A stretch of 64,000 nt of DNA. Source: a virus. Below, piece after piece: positions 33,282-40,561 of this stretch. The position numbers and the translations under genes are program-made. The stretch lies in IMG/VR virus record IMGVR_UViG_3300042691_049879, positions 1 through 64,000 of that record. One strand, given 5' to 3'. How positions within the stretch are numbered: the first letter of the stretch is position 1; each line of letters opens with the position of its first letter. The notes under the pieces were generated by a model that had not been told where the DNA came from, did not search any database, and saw nothing but the letters and a program-made list of their open reading frames with translations.

Positions 33282-34137
33282 AGATTTATTTATAAATTTA
33301 TTTTTAAAAATTAGACTTTGGTATTTTGTTAAATTTAAGCCAAATAAATTTAACAATGTAATAAACAGCATAGAAAAAAATGGCTGGGAACTTACATTCA
33401 ATGATGAATTTGATAAAGGCGAATTGGACAGAACAAAATGGAGAACTGATAATTATTTTGGTCTTAGATATCACCCAGGTAACATAACAGAAAAAGGTAT
33501 AGCTCCAGATGTATATTTTGACGATGACTGTTTTGAATTTACAGATACAACAATGAAACAAATTGCAAAGAATGAACCTATTGATGTTAATTACATTGAT
33601 TGGAATGGTCGTGATTGGGGTAAATACACAATACCATATAGAGTTGCAATGATTGATAGTTCAAACAGTTTTTCTCAGAAATATGGTTATTTTGAAATTA
33701 GAAGTAAAGTAACGCCAGAACCTGGTAGTTGGCCAGCATTTTGGATGGTTTCTACAGATTTTTATCCTCCAGAAATTGACATATACGAAATATATACAGG
33801 AAGGAAGGGTGCGGCAAATTCTTTTACTTCAACTTTTCACTGGAAGGAGAGGCCTATAGAAGAATTGAAAAAGAAAATGAAAGCTTCAAGACATTGGACT
33901 ATGGATAATGCTAAAGATTTTCATTTATACGCTTTTGAATGGGACAATAAAAGTTTTAAAATTTACTATGATAATATTCTTGTTAGAATTTATTCTAATC
34001 CAGAAGCTGTTAAATTTTTTAATTTCCCAATGCACATTATAATTAATAATTCAATACACATTGAACAAGGGCCAGAAAATGCTAAATATCCAAATTATCA
34101 TGAAGTTGATTATGTTAGAGCCTATAAAAAGAAATAA
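33268..34137 (+). CDS. GH16-family glycoside hydrolase, 289 aa
   Basis: Cleaves beta-glucans or galactans such as laminarin, agar or carrageenan; the exact substrate is not visible. The catalytic motif EIDIYEIYTG (about 167-176) carries the two glutamates and aspartate of the EIDIxE signature. WPAFWMVS precedes it and DFHLYAFEWD follows, all family hallmarks. ATG 33268 is chosen because it overlaps the holin stop by only 14 bases; an ATG at 33208 would overlap it by 74. No signal peptide. It may degrade host capsule or exopolysaccharide after lysis or on the virion. Confidence 0.85.
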   Translation: MWRVKDLFINLFLKIRLWYFVKFKPNKFNNVINSIEKNGWELTFNDEFDKGELDRTKWRTDNYFGLRYHPGNITEKGIAPDVYFDDDCFEFTDTTMKQIAKNEPIDVNYIDWNGRDWGKYTIPYRVAMIDSSNSFSQKYGYFEIRSKVTPEPGSWPAFWMVSTDFYPPEIDIYEIYTGRKGAANSFTSTFHWKERPIEELKKKMKASRHWTMDNAKDFHLYAFEWDNKSFKIYYDNILVRIYSNPEAVKFFNFPMHIIINNSIHIEQGPENAKYPNYHEVDYVRAYKKK

Positions 34138-34187
34138 TTTAAAAAAAATAAATAATATTTATATAAAAATACAAAATATAACTAATC

Positions 34188-36023
34188 ATGAAAATAACTA
34201 AATCTCAATTAAAACAAATAATAAAAGAAGAAGCTTCAAGATTTGTTCACATACAAACACTAAAAGAAAGAAGAGAGGAAATAATTAAAGAACTTAATTT
34301 ATTAAATGAGTCTGATGAACTATTAGAAGAAGGATTAAAAGGATGGATTACTGCTGGACTTTTGTCTTTGGCAGCAATAGGAGGAGGGGCAAAAGTTTAT
34401 CAATTAGAAAAAGAACATGCTAAAAATGAAAAAATAGAACAAAAATATTACAATGATTTTTTATCGGAAGCACTTCAGAAAATGTCTAAAAGTGAATTAG
34501 AAGATTTAGGTATTGACATAAATGGTAAAACAAATTATTTATACGTTTCTGGCAATGACAGTCAAGAAGAATTACAATCAATATTTTCAAATTATGCCAG
34601 AAATTATATTATGTCAAACCCAAAAGAATTTGGATTAGATTCATCTACTGGCAAAATTAAATGGTTAAATCAAGACAATTATACAATAAAAGAAAATGAA
34701 CAAATGCCTTCAGGATTTGTTCACATACAAACACTAAAAGAAAGAAGAGAGCAAATAATAAGAAAAATTAATTTACTAAATGAAGAAGAAGTGGGAAATA
34801 AATCTTTATTGGAGCAAATAAAAGACTTACTTAAAGCTAATAAATTTTTGGCAGATAAAGCTGACTTTATAACTGAAGAAATGGTAAAAGATGAAGGTAA
34901 TTCTATATATTTACAATTTCCAAATGAACTAGACTCTCCTCATATAAAAAAACATTTTGATAAATCAGGTCCTGCATCAGCTTGGTCAATAAGTAAAGAA
35001 TCTGTAAGTGATTTGATTTTAAAAACAATAAAAACAAAACCAACAAAGTCCGTTCAAGAAGGGCCAACATTTAAATATAAATGGCTTAATGTAAATTCTG
35101 GTAAAAATATAGGATTTGATTCTTTGAAAAAAGTTAGCGAAAAAGTAGAGCAAGTTGTTGACTTAGAACCGTTTGGAATGGTTGATAGAGTTAAAGATTG
35201 GAATCAAATAAGTAAAGTTGTAAGTGATAACAATTATGAGCTAGTAACAAAAAACGAACAACCATATACTGAAGAAGATTTAAATAATAATGAACCTGCT
35301 TTTATAAAACAAAATATAGGAGTTATTTATGGTGATAAAACAGAAAATCCAACAAGTATTTTTAATTTAATTTTAGCTAAAATTGGTGAGGTTAACAATA
35401 AACCAGTACTAACTTTAATGACCGTATTTCCTGGAATTAATCCTGTTGATAACTCTGGTAATGATATTACCAATAAAAAAGATTTAATAAAACATGGATA
35501 TGCTTTAATCAAATCAAAGTCAATAAATGAATCAATAAGAAAAATTGTTAGAGAAGGATTTTTAAATCTTTTAAAAGAAAATATTTATGATAATATTGAA
35601 AACATTTCTGATAAACATTGTGGTGGCGAATTTAATTGGTGGAACCTTATGGAAGATATTAAATTAGCATTAAAAGGACATTTTGAAAACTATTCTATAA
35701 CTGAACTACCTGATACTGATGATTCATGCGGCTTTAAAATAACTAAAGATGACCGTTCAGTTCCTTTATATATTAAATATGATGATGATAGAGGTGAAAA
35801 TATAATTAAAATTATATGTAAAGATTCTAATGGAACTTATGAATATGAAATGCTTTCTTGGGAAAATACTGGCGGAGAATCTAGAGGATTTGACTCATTC
35901 GGACATGAAAGTTCATCATATCAAGAAGAAGGTGTTGAATGTGATGTTAAAAAAAGTAATATTCAAGAAGCTATAACTGAAATTGAAGAATATTTAAATA
36001 AAAAATACGATAGTATAAAATAA
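34188..36023 (+). CDS. three-module head-packaged protein fusion (inferred), 611 aa
   Basis: Module 1 opens with the class I leader KITKSQLKQIIKEEASRF, followed by VHIQTLKERREEIIKELN. Module 2, from about residue 178, repeats FVHIQTLKERREQIIRKIN almost exactly. The DNA is nearly identical too: 34240-34310 against 34718-34788. Module 3, from about 445, starts ESIRKIVREGFLNLLKEN. A weak membrane helix (WITAGLLSLAAIGGGAKVY) lies near 52-70. This looks like three formerly separate cargo genes joined in frame. Functions of the bodies are unknown. Confidence 0.6.
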   Translation: MKITKSQLKQIIKEEASRFVHIQTLKERREEIIKELNLLNESDELLEEGLKGWITAGLLSLAAIGGGAKVYQLEKEHAKNEKIEQKYYNDFLSEALQKMSKSELEDLGIDINGKTNYLYVSGNDSQEELQSIFSNYARNYIMSNPKEFGLDSSTGKIKWLNQDNYTIKENEQMPSGFVHIQTLKERREQIIRKINLLNEEEVGNKSLLEQIKDLLKANKFLADKADFITEEMVKDEGNSIYLQFPNELDSPHIKKHFDKSGPASAWSISKESVSDLILKTIKTKPTKSVQEGPTFKYKWLNVNSGKNIGFDSLKKVSEKVEQVVDLEPFGMVDRVKDWNQISKVVSDNNYELVTKNEQPYTEEDLNNNEPAFIKQNIGVIYGDKTENPTSIFNLILAKIGEVNNKPVLTLMTVFPGINPVDNSGNDITNKKDLIKHGYALIKSKSINESIRKIVREGFLNLLKENIYDNIENISDKHCGGEFNWWNLMEDIKLALKGHFENYSITELPDTDDSCGFKITKDDRSVPLYIKYDDDRGENIIKIICKDSNGTYEYEMLSWENTGGESRGFDSFGHESSSYQEEGVECDVKKSNIQEAITEIEEYLNKKYDSIK

Positions 36024-36045
36024 AATTAATAATAATCAATTTAAA

Positions 36046-36083
36046 AAGCCCACTAAAAAAGCCCACTAAAAAAGTGGGCTTTT
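36046..36083. terminator. bidirectional terminator with duplicated arm
   Basis: AAGCCCACTA-AAAA-AGTGGGCTT with A/T runs. The left arm AAAGCCCACTAAAA occurs twice in tandem, giving an alternative larger hairpin. Confidence 0.7.
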
Positions 36084-36086
36084 TAT

Positions 36087-36593
36087 TTAATTAACAATTC
36101 CAACATAAACTTTCCAGGAATCATGAAAAGAGTTTAATCTTTCTATGTATGACAAATAATTAGGCCTAAAAGGTTTATGATGCATTGTCAAATTGTATTC
36201 CTTTAAAAAATCATCTACTAATAAATCTCCTTTTTTAACATTACATTTTCCGCAACAAGTAACAAGATTATTCCAAGTATTTTGTCCTCCTTTTGACCTT
36301 GGATGAACATGGTCTATAGTTAATTTTTCGCTAGAACGACAATATATGCATTTAAAATCATCTCTTCTAAAAACATTTTCTCTTGTTAAGTTAACCTTTC
36401 TAAATGGAACTGAAACATATCTTAATAAACGTATAACTGTAGGTCTTTGGTATTTTGTTGTTGAAGTAACTATTGGTCTATCAGGTATATGTTCTACTAC
36501 TTCAGCCTTACCTTTAAAGACCAATTTAAAACCTCTTGACAATGTTGTTACATTTATAGGTTCATAAGCACTATTTAAAACTAATACCTTCAT
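36087..36593 (-). CDS. HNH endonuclease, 168 aa
   Basis: The HNH core is clear: FKCIYCRSSEKLTIDHVHPR, then SKGGQNTWNNLVTCCGKCN (residues about 80-120), with two CxxC zinc pairs and the catalytic DH/N/H pattern. The N-terminal 75 residues (VLNSAYEPINVTTLSRGF) match stand-alone HNH proteins common in cyanobacteria and Bacteroidetes. It may be a free-standing homing nuclease or a genuine phage nuclease. It ends at a shared terminator. Confidence 0.85.
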   Translation of the reverse strand: MKVLVLNSAYEPINVTTLSRGFKLVFKGKAEVVEHIPDRPIVTSTTKYQRPTVIRLLRYVSVPFRKVNLTRENVFRRDDFKCIYCRSSEKLTIDHVHPRSKGGQNTWNNLVTCCGKCNVKKGDLLVDDFLKEYNLTMHHKPFRPNYLSYIERLNSFHDSWKVYVGIVN

Positions 36594-36672
36594 ATAATTT
36601 ATTTTATAATTATAAATAATTATTTTTTTTTATTTAAAAACTATTCAATTTATTATTTTTTTTATTTTAAAG

Positions 36673-36756
36673 TAGCGGAGGTCGGACTCGAACCGACGGG
36701 GTCTTTCGACACAAGGTTATGAGCCTTGCCAGCTACCAACTACTTACTACTCCGCA
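36673..36756 (-). tRNA. tRNA with CAT anticodon and long variable arm
   Basis: Anticodon arm CAAGG-CTCATAA-CCTTG, T arm GTCGG-TTCGAGT-CCGAC, acceptor TGCGGAG/CTCCGCT with an unpaired first position. A 14-nt variable arm folds as GTC-GAAA-GAC, which is not expected in Met or Ile tRNAs. The D arm is short, with extra bases before it. The unpaired 1-72 recalls initiator tRNA. Identity is uncertain. Confidence 0.7.
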
Positions 36757-36764
36757 ATATATTG

Positions 36765-36838
36765 TAGCGAGAGACAGAATCGAACTGTCGACCTTGGGGT
36801 TATGACTCCCACGCTCTAGCCAACTGAGCTATCTCGCC
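36765..36838 (-). tRNA. tRNA-Met (CAT)
   Basis: Acceptor GGCGAGA/TCTCGCT, D arm GCTC...GAGC, anticodon loop GTCATAA, T arm GACAG-TTCGATT-CTGTC. The trailer begins CA. Confidence 0.88.
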
Positions 36839-36855
36839 ATAAATTAAAGCCTACA

Positions 36856-36999
36856 TTAAGTAAGCTTTAATTTTTTTAAGAAGGATTTAATTTTTTTTAT
36901 TCTTCTTATTTTTCTGATTTTATTTGCTCGTTCAAAAATTAAACGAACTTTTTTATCAATCTTTCCTTCTCTCTCTGACACACTTAACACTTCTCTCAT
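36856..36999 (-). CDS. small basic helical protein, 47 aa
   Basis: ATG to TAA open frame between tRNA and protein genes. The product begins REVLSVSEREGKIDKKVRLI and continues as a very basic helix (RKIRRIKKIKSFLKKLK). Not recognised. The strong charge pattern supports coding, but it is short. Confidence 0.45.
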   Translation of the reverse strand: MREVLSVSEREGKIDKKVRLIFERANKIRKIRRIKKIKSFLKKLKLT

Positions 37000-37015
37000 A
37001 TCTATTTGTTTTTAT

Positions 37016-37084
37016 TTATTCTTTTTTATCTGGAAGCTTTGAATCCAATTCATTTATTAACCAATATGGACTTCCACCTTCTAC
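37016..37084 (-). pseudogene. in-frame open extension beyond a TAA stop, 22 codons
   Basis: After the TAA of the 87-aa gene the same frame encodes VEGGSPYWLINELDSKLPDK and ends at TAA 37016. The peptide looks protein-like. Either the gene recently gained a stop, or the stop is sometimes read through. Confidence 0.35.
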
Positions 37085-37348
37085 TTAATGTATTTCGTTG
37101 AAACCATTTTCTTTAGTAATTAAAGACTCTTCTTCAGTTATTGAGCCAGAATGTTTTCCTGCACCTTTTTTATTTTCAATATTACCAGTACTAGGATTAT
37201 AACTGCCCCAATCAGCCATTCTATCATTTCCTATTGTTTCAATAAAATATTTTTTACCAGTTCTATAAGAAACAACAATCTCTCTTCCAGTTTCATCTCT
37301 ATTAATCAAAAAGTTTTTTAATACTTCTTCTTTTATATTTCTTTTCAT
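37085..37348 (-). CDS. small orphan protein, 87 aa, possibly truncated
   Basis: Leader KRNIKEEVLKNFLINRDETG, then a beta segment (EIVVSYRTGKKYFIETIG) and WGSYNPSTGNIENKKG. Not recognised. The frame stays open for 22 further codons after the stop, so the original protein may have been about 110 aa. Confidence 0.5.
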   Translation of the reverse strand: MKRNIKEEVLKNFLINRDETGREIVVSYRTGKKYFIETIGNDRMADWGSYNPSTGNIENKKGAGKHSGSITEEESLITKENGFNEIH

Positions 37349-37359
37349 TTTAAGTCATT

Positions 37360-37551
37360 TTAAAGTTCAAACGAGTGTGATTTGCCACACTCGTTACACT
37401 TTACGTCAATGTAAGTGTAAGACCAGTCTTCGTAATAATTACCTTGACTGATATATGGATTTTGAATTTCTTGTCTTATTTTTTTATTTTCTGTTGGACA
37501 AGTAAACTCAATTTCAATCACATGTCTAATTGTCGTACATCCTTTTAACAT
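37360..37551 (-). CDS. small zinc-binding-like protein, 63 aa
   Basis: Start chosen at ATG 37551 (LKGCTTIRHVIEIEFTCP); a longer upstream frame would run through tRNA-Gly. A cysteine near residue 19 and the pair CNECGKSH near the C-terminus suggest a zinc ribbon. Function unknown. Confidence 0.5.
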   Translation of the reverse strand: MLKGCTTIRHVIEIEFTCPTENKKIRQEIQNPYISQGNYYEDWSYTYIDVKCNECGKSHSFEL

Positions 37552-37572
37552 GACTTTTAATTTTAGTTTTTG

Positions 37573-37646
37573 AGCAAGAGATGGGATTCCAACCCACGAC
37601 CCCAACCTTGGCAAGGTTGTGCTCTAAGCAGCTGAGCTACTCTTGC
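37573..37646 (-). tRNA. tRNA-Gly (GCC)
   Basis: Acceptor GCAAGAG/CTCTTGC, identical to tRNA-Gly(TCC) at 28251. Anticodon arm CAACC-TTGCCAA-GGTTG, T arm GTGGG-TTGGAAT-CCCAT. The trailer begins CA. Confidence 0.92.
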
Positions 37647-37655
37647 TTATTGTTG

Positions 37656-37729
37656 CTCTCCCGCCTGGGCTCGAACCAGGGACCCTCTGATTAACAGTCA
37701 GATGCTCTAACCAACTGAGCTACAGGAGA
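37656..37729 (-). tRNA. tRNA-Asn (GTT)
   Basis: Acceptor TCTCCTG/CGGGAGA, discriminator G, anticodon arm TCTGA-CTGTTAA-TCAGA, T arm CCTGG-TTCGAGC-CCAGG. The trailer begins CA. Confidence 0.93.
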
Positions 37730-37747
37730 TTGTATTTACATTATTTG

Positions 37748-37823
37748 CGGTCCCACACGGATTCGAACCGAGCTGAAATCCTCCGTGACAGGGAGGTGGC
37801 CACACCAAGCAGCCCCTGAGACC
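37748..37823 (-). tRNA. tRNA-Asp (GTC)
   Basis: Acceptor GGTCTCA/TGGGACC, discriminator G, anticodon arm CCTCC-CTGTCAC-GGAGG, T loop TTCGAAT. The trailer begins CA. Confidence 0.9.
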
Positions 37824-37842
37824 TTTTTTTTTACAAAAAGTG

Positions 37843-37916
37843 GGTGAATAGTCGGAATCGAACCGACGACACAAGGAACCACAATCCTATGCTCTGCCTA
37901 CTGAGCTATATCCACC
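37843..37916 (-). tRNA. tRNA-His (GTG)
   Basis: Acceptor GTGGATA/TATTCAC with G at -1 and C73, the tRNA-His identity pair. Anticodon loop TTGTGGT, T arm GTCGG-TTCGATT-CCGAC. Confidence 0.92.
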
Positions 37917-37964
37917 ATATTAAAACTTACTTTTTTCACATTAATCGGAATTTAGATTGTGCTT

Positions 37965-38039
37965 TTTACCTTGTTGGAGTCGAACCAACATTCTCTCGGC
38001 TAACCGCCGAGCGCCCTACCAATTTACTACCAAAGGTAA
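37965..38039 (-). tRNA. atypical tRNA with non-U33 anticodon loop
   Basis: Acceptor TTACCTT/AAGGTAA and T arm GTTGG-TTCGACT-CCAAC are good. The anticodon arm is CTCGG-CGGTTAG-CCGAG: position 33 is G and a sixth stem pair can shrink the loop to GGTTA. Canonical numbering gives anticodon GTT, duplicating tRNA-Asn; other registers would give TTA. The D stem pairs poorly. Confidence 0.6.
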
Positions 38040-38060
38040 GTAAGTTTTTTATTTTAAATT

Positions 38061-38070
38061 CAAAGAACGT
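38061..38070 (-). promoter_or_regulatory. boxA-like element between tRNAs
   Basis: The minus strand reads ACGTTCTTTGAATTT between tRNA-Lys (38082) and the atypical tRNA. Confidence 0.45.
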
Positions 38071-38081
38071 TTTCTTTTTTG

Positions 38082-38155
38082 TTCCCCCGACAAGATTCGA
38101 ACTTGTGGCCCTTCCATTAAAAGTGGAATGCTCTAACCTGCTGAGCTACGAGGGA
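38082..38155 (-). tRNA. tRNA-Lys (TTT), first
   Basis: Acceptor TCCCTCG/CGGGGGA, anticodon arm TTCCA-CTTTTAA-TGGAA, T arm ACAAG-TTCGAAT-CTTGT. The trailer begins CA. Confidence 0.93.
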
Positions 38156-38163
38156 ATAATTTG

Positions 38164-38236
38164 TGCGCCCAGCAAGATTCGAACTTGCGACCCCCGCATT
38201 AAAAGTGCGGTGCTCTACCAACTAAGCTATGAGCGC
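38164..38236 (-). tRNA. tRNA-Lys (TTT), second
   Basis: Acceptor GCGCTCA/TGGGCGC, anticodon arm CCGCA-CTTTTAA-TGCGG, T arm GCAAG-TTCGAAT-CTTGC. Stems differ from the first copy, so it is not a recent duplicate. Confidence 0.93.
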
Positions 38237-38293
38237 ATTTTGATTTGGGATTCGCTCACACTTATTAGTAGAGTGAATCCCTAAAGTTTATAT

Positions 38294-38548
38294 TTAAATT
38301 TCTTTTTCATTTTCTTCAATTTCTTTTAATACTTCTTTTAAAGCTTCTCTTTTAATTTTATTTCTTTCTTTTCTGTATTTGTAATATGAACACATTTCAC
38401 AACTACATGGTGTCGATGTAGATTTCATCCAATAATAAAATTCTCCATCATTAAAAAATTGTTTAACTCTCTTTTTAACTTTTTTAGCTAAATCTTTCCT
38501 TCTTTTTGCTCTTTTGTAATTTTTCATTTTTACCTCAGTTTTTGCCAA
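38294..38548 (-). CDS. small basic Cys-rich protein, 84 aa
   Basis: A lysine/arginine-rich N-terminus (NYKRAKRRKDLAKKVKKRVK) precedes the motif CSCEMCSYYKYRKER (about 49-63). CSCxMC followed by basic/aromatic residues is a small protein type I recognise from Bacteroidetes and phages, often near tRNA genes, probably zinc-binding; function unknown. A second ATG at codon 8 is also plausible. Confidence 0.6.
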   Translation of the reverse strand: MAKTEVKMKNYKRAKRRKDLAKKVKKRVKQFFNDGEFYYWMKSTSTPCSCEMCSYYKYRKERNKIKREALKEVLKEIEENEKEI

Positions 38549-38610
38549 TTACTCTTGAGCCAAGTAACTAGCTTGTTATATGAGGTATCTAATTCTACAA
38601 TTTTTCATTT

Positions 38611-38823
38611 TTATATTTTTAAAGTCACTAACACATAAGCATTTACATACTTACCGTCATTTATAAATTTTAGTTCATTATAAACATATCCTTTTTTAAC
38701 AGCCATTTTTTCAAGTTCATCATAATAATCATCGAAGAACTCTTCAAAATCTTGTTTTTTTATTTTCTTTAGAAATATCAAACGTTCTTCGTCTGGTATT
38801 TCATTTATTTTTACTTTAGGCAT
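38611..38823 (-). CDS. small orphan protein, 70 aa
   Basis: PKVKINEIPDEERLIFLKKI is followed by an acidic helix and a beta end (FINDGKYVNAYVLVTLKI). Not recognised. It lies inside the tRNA region. Confidence 0.5.
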   Translation of the reverse strand: MPKVKINEIPDEERLIFLKKIKKQDFEEFFDDYYDELEKMAVKKGYVYNELKFINDGKYVNAYVLVTLKI

Positions 38824-38848
38824 AATATTACCTTTTAGTTTTTAAGTG

Positions 38849-38937
38849 CGGAGAAGAGAGGATTCGAACCTCCGATACCAGTTTCCCAGTATGCCTTCTT
38901 AGCAGGAAGGTGCTTTTAGCCACTCAGCCACTTCTCC
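38849..38937 (-). tRNA. tRNA-Ser (GCT)
   Basis: Class II tRNA. Acceptor GGAGAAG/CTTCTCC, discriminator G, anticodon arm CCTTC-CTGCTAA-GAAGG, long variable arm ACTGGGAAACTGGT-like. The trailer begins CA. Confidence 0.93.
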
Positions 38938-39013
38938 AAAACGCTACCCCGTAAGTAGCGAGGGCAATGTACGGCCTTGCCAAGCCAGAGTATTTACCCT
39001 TTGGGTAAACCAG
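38938..39013 (-). ncRNA. three-hairpin spacer RNA between two tRNA-Ser genes
   Basis: The minus strand shows TTTACCC-AAA-GGGTAAA, GGCAA-GGCCGTACA-TTGCC and CGCTAC-TTACGGG-GTAGCG in succession. It shares TTGGCAAGG(C/A)CGTACA with the tRNA-like RNA at 41210. It could be a spacer with processing signals or a small RNA. Confidence 0.45.
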
Positions 39014-39102
39014 AGGAGAGAGAGGGATTCGAACCCCCGTTACCTTTTACGGTAAGTCTGTTTTCAAGACAGGTGCAATAAGCCAGACTCTGCCATCTCT
39101 CC
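39014..39102 (-). tRNA. tRNA-Ser (TGA)
   Basis: Acceptor GGAGAGA/TCTCTCC, discriminator T (unusual for Ser), anticodon arm CCTGT-CTTGAAA-ACAGA, long variable arm TTACC-GTAAAA-GGTAA. CCA is not encoded. Confidence 0.9.
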
Positions 39103-39107
39103 ATTAT

Positions 39108-39117
39108 TCAAAGAACT
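39108..39117 (-). promoter_or_regulatory. boxA-like element before tRNA-Ser
   Basis: The minus strand reads AAAGTTCTTTGAATAA between the stop of 39118-39624 and the tRNA-Ser pair. Confidence 0.5.
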
Positions 39118-39624
39118 TTAAATTTCAACTTTCCACATAGGGACAAATCCTGCATATCTATCATTTACAACATCTTCCCAGTGGTCTAGCCAACCATCCA
39201 TTCCAAATTGTTGTTGACCTGGAGCTAAGAACATATCTTTTTCTTTAACCCATTTAGCTTGTCCACTAAATCTTGCAACTCTCTTTGCCTCTTCATTGCA
39301 ATCATACCAAGCTCCATCTTCAAGTTGTTCTTTTGGAATAGCTATTTTTAATAAATCTAAATCTCTTTTTCTATTATGTTCAACTATTTGAACAGCTTTT
39401 TCCCAAAGTTCAGCTCCAGTAATATTTTTCCTAATTGTTTCAATTTTTTTTAAAACCTCGTTTGGTTTTTCTCCTTTATCTATTAATTCTTTTATTTTGT
39501 TGTTCCAAGTTTCTTCATTATCCATTTCTACAAACTTTTCAACTTTCTTGTTGGCATAATATTCACCATAATTTGCGTTTATAAGTCTATCGTACCATTC
39601 TTTATATTTTCCTTTAAATTCCAT
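39118..39624 (-). CDS. orphan protein at head of tRNA unit, 168 aa
   Basis: Not recognised. The N-terminus EFKGKYKEWYDRLINANYGE is helical and aromatic. The C-terminal part contains YDCNEEAKRVARFSGQAKWV and GMDGWLDHWEDVV. There is no membrane segment. It follows an attenuator-like leader and is the first gene of a unit continuing into tRNA-Ser genes, so it is probably co-transcribed with them. Confidence 0.55.
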   Translation of the reverse strand: MEFKGKYKEWYDRLINANYGEYYANKKVEKFVEMDNEETWNNKIKELIDKGEKPNEVLKKIETIRKNITGAELWEKAVQIVEHNRKRDLDLLKIAIPKEQLEDGAWYDCNEEAKRVARFSGQAKWVKEKDMFLAPGQQQFGMDGWLDHWEDVVNDRYAGFVPMWKVEI

Positions 39625-39640
39625 AACTCAATTTTTTTCA

Positions 39641-39873
39641 AAAAAAAACCCGAACTTTTTCGGTTCGGGTGTCTTATTTCTTTTCAGTTATATTATTAAC
39701 TTTTAAAAGTTGCTAAAGCACACCCTTATAAACCCTGATTTGTTATCATCATGATTCTTCTTTACATTCCCACTCATTTTCGAAGTGGAAACCAAAGTTG
39801 CGATATGTGTACTTGTAAGTTGCAAAATTTTATTTTTTATAATTGTTAATAAATATATCTGTTTTTTTAAAAC
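39641..39873 (-). promoter_or_regulatory. second attenuator-like leader
   Basis: Terminator CCCGAAC-CGAAAAA-GTTCGGG followed by eight T (39641-39669). Its 5' side ACACCC can instead pair with GGGTGT in the leader (39719-39725). A hairpin CCACT...AGTGG and three GCAACTT repeats lie further upstream. The plan matches the leader at 29766-29990. Confidence 0.5.
39703..39777 (-). CDS. possible leader peptide, 24 aa
   Basis: ATG to TAA, product SGNVKKNHDDNKSGFIRVCF. It overlaps the antiterminator strand as the 35-aa frame does in the other leader, but no sequence similarity is evident. Confidence 0.25.
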   Translation of the reverse strand: MSGNVKKNHDDNKSGFIRVCFSNF

Positions 39874-39879
39874 CCGATA

Positions 39880-39910
39880 CAAATGTAAAACTTTTTTTTT
39901 AATTTACAAT
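39880..39910 (-). promoter_or_regulatory. Bacteroidetes-type promoter for second leader
   Basis: TACATTTG on the minus strand (39880-39887), preceded after 19 nt by ATTG in place of TTTG. It fits the other tRNA-unit promoters. Confidence 0.5.
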
Positions 39911-40057
39911 AATTATAACGACTTTTTTTTAAAAAAATTACAAAAAAAATTAAAAAAAAACTATAAGTTATTGATTTACAGTATTTTATAATAATTATTT
40001 TTTTTGTATAAATTCATAATTTAAAAGCATTTAAAAAAAAAGTTAATATTTATTATT

Positions 40058-40558
40058 ATGGAAAAAGAAAATTTAAGACATTTAATAAGACAAATTATAA
40101 AGGAGTCTTTCAATAATGTAGAAGAAGGTTCTGGAAGTCATTCTGACGCTAAAGAGATGAGAAAAACTCTTAAATGGATTAGTAAAAATCTTGAAGGAAT
40201 AAAAATAGAAGAAGTTGGAGACGGCCATAGAATTTGTCCACCAATAGACAAATCAGATGAATGTTATACTGTGCACAGAGGGGGAAAAGGAATATATGAT
40301 TTATATAGATTTTTAGCAAAAGCATATAATGTAAATAAGCATGATATAGAATACGCAGTTAGCTCAAATAGACCATTAAATTTAACGTCTGTTAATCCTG
40401 AAGAATTAGCAATTATGAAAAAAGTTAATTTGTCTGGGAAGGATTGGTATATAGATGAAAAGGAACAAAGATTAATAATGGTGAAAAATTTAAATAAAAT
40501 TAAAAATTTTGATGATTTAGATTTTGATGAATACGAAAAAGTAATTGAAGCATTATAA
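40058..40558 (+). CDS. suspected head-packaged protein, class I leader, 166 aa
   Basis: The leader EKENLRHLIRQIIKESFNNV closely resembles the leader at 26554 (ENLRKIIRQILKEY). The body contains GIKIEEVGDGHRICPPIDKS and TVHRGGKGIYDLYRFL, a compact alpha/beta domain not recognised. ATATTTAT begins 12 bases before the ATG. The only + gene within this tRNA region. Confidence 0.5.
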   Translation: MEKENLRHLIRQIIKESFNNVEEGSGSHSDAKEMRKTLKWISKNLEGIKIEEVGDGHRICPPIDKSDECYTVHRGGKGIYDLYRFLAKAYNVNKHDIEYAVSSNRPLNLTSVNPEELAIMKKVNLSGKDWYIDEKEQRLIMVKNLNKIKNFDDLDFDEYEKVIEAL

Positions 40559-40561
40559 AAA

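Noticed and set aside
37844-38284. Open frame of 146 codons on the + strand
   Set aside because: It runs antisense through four tRNA genes; openness results from tRNA sequence.
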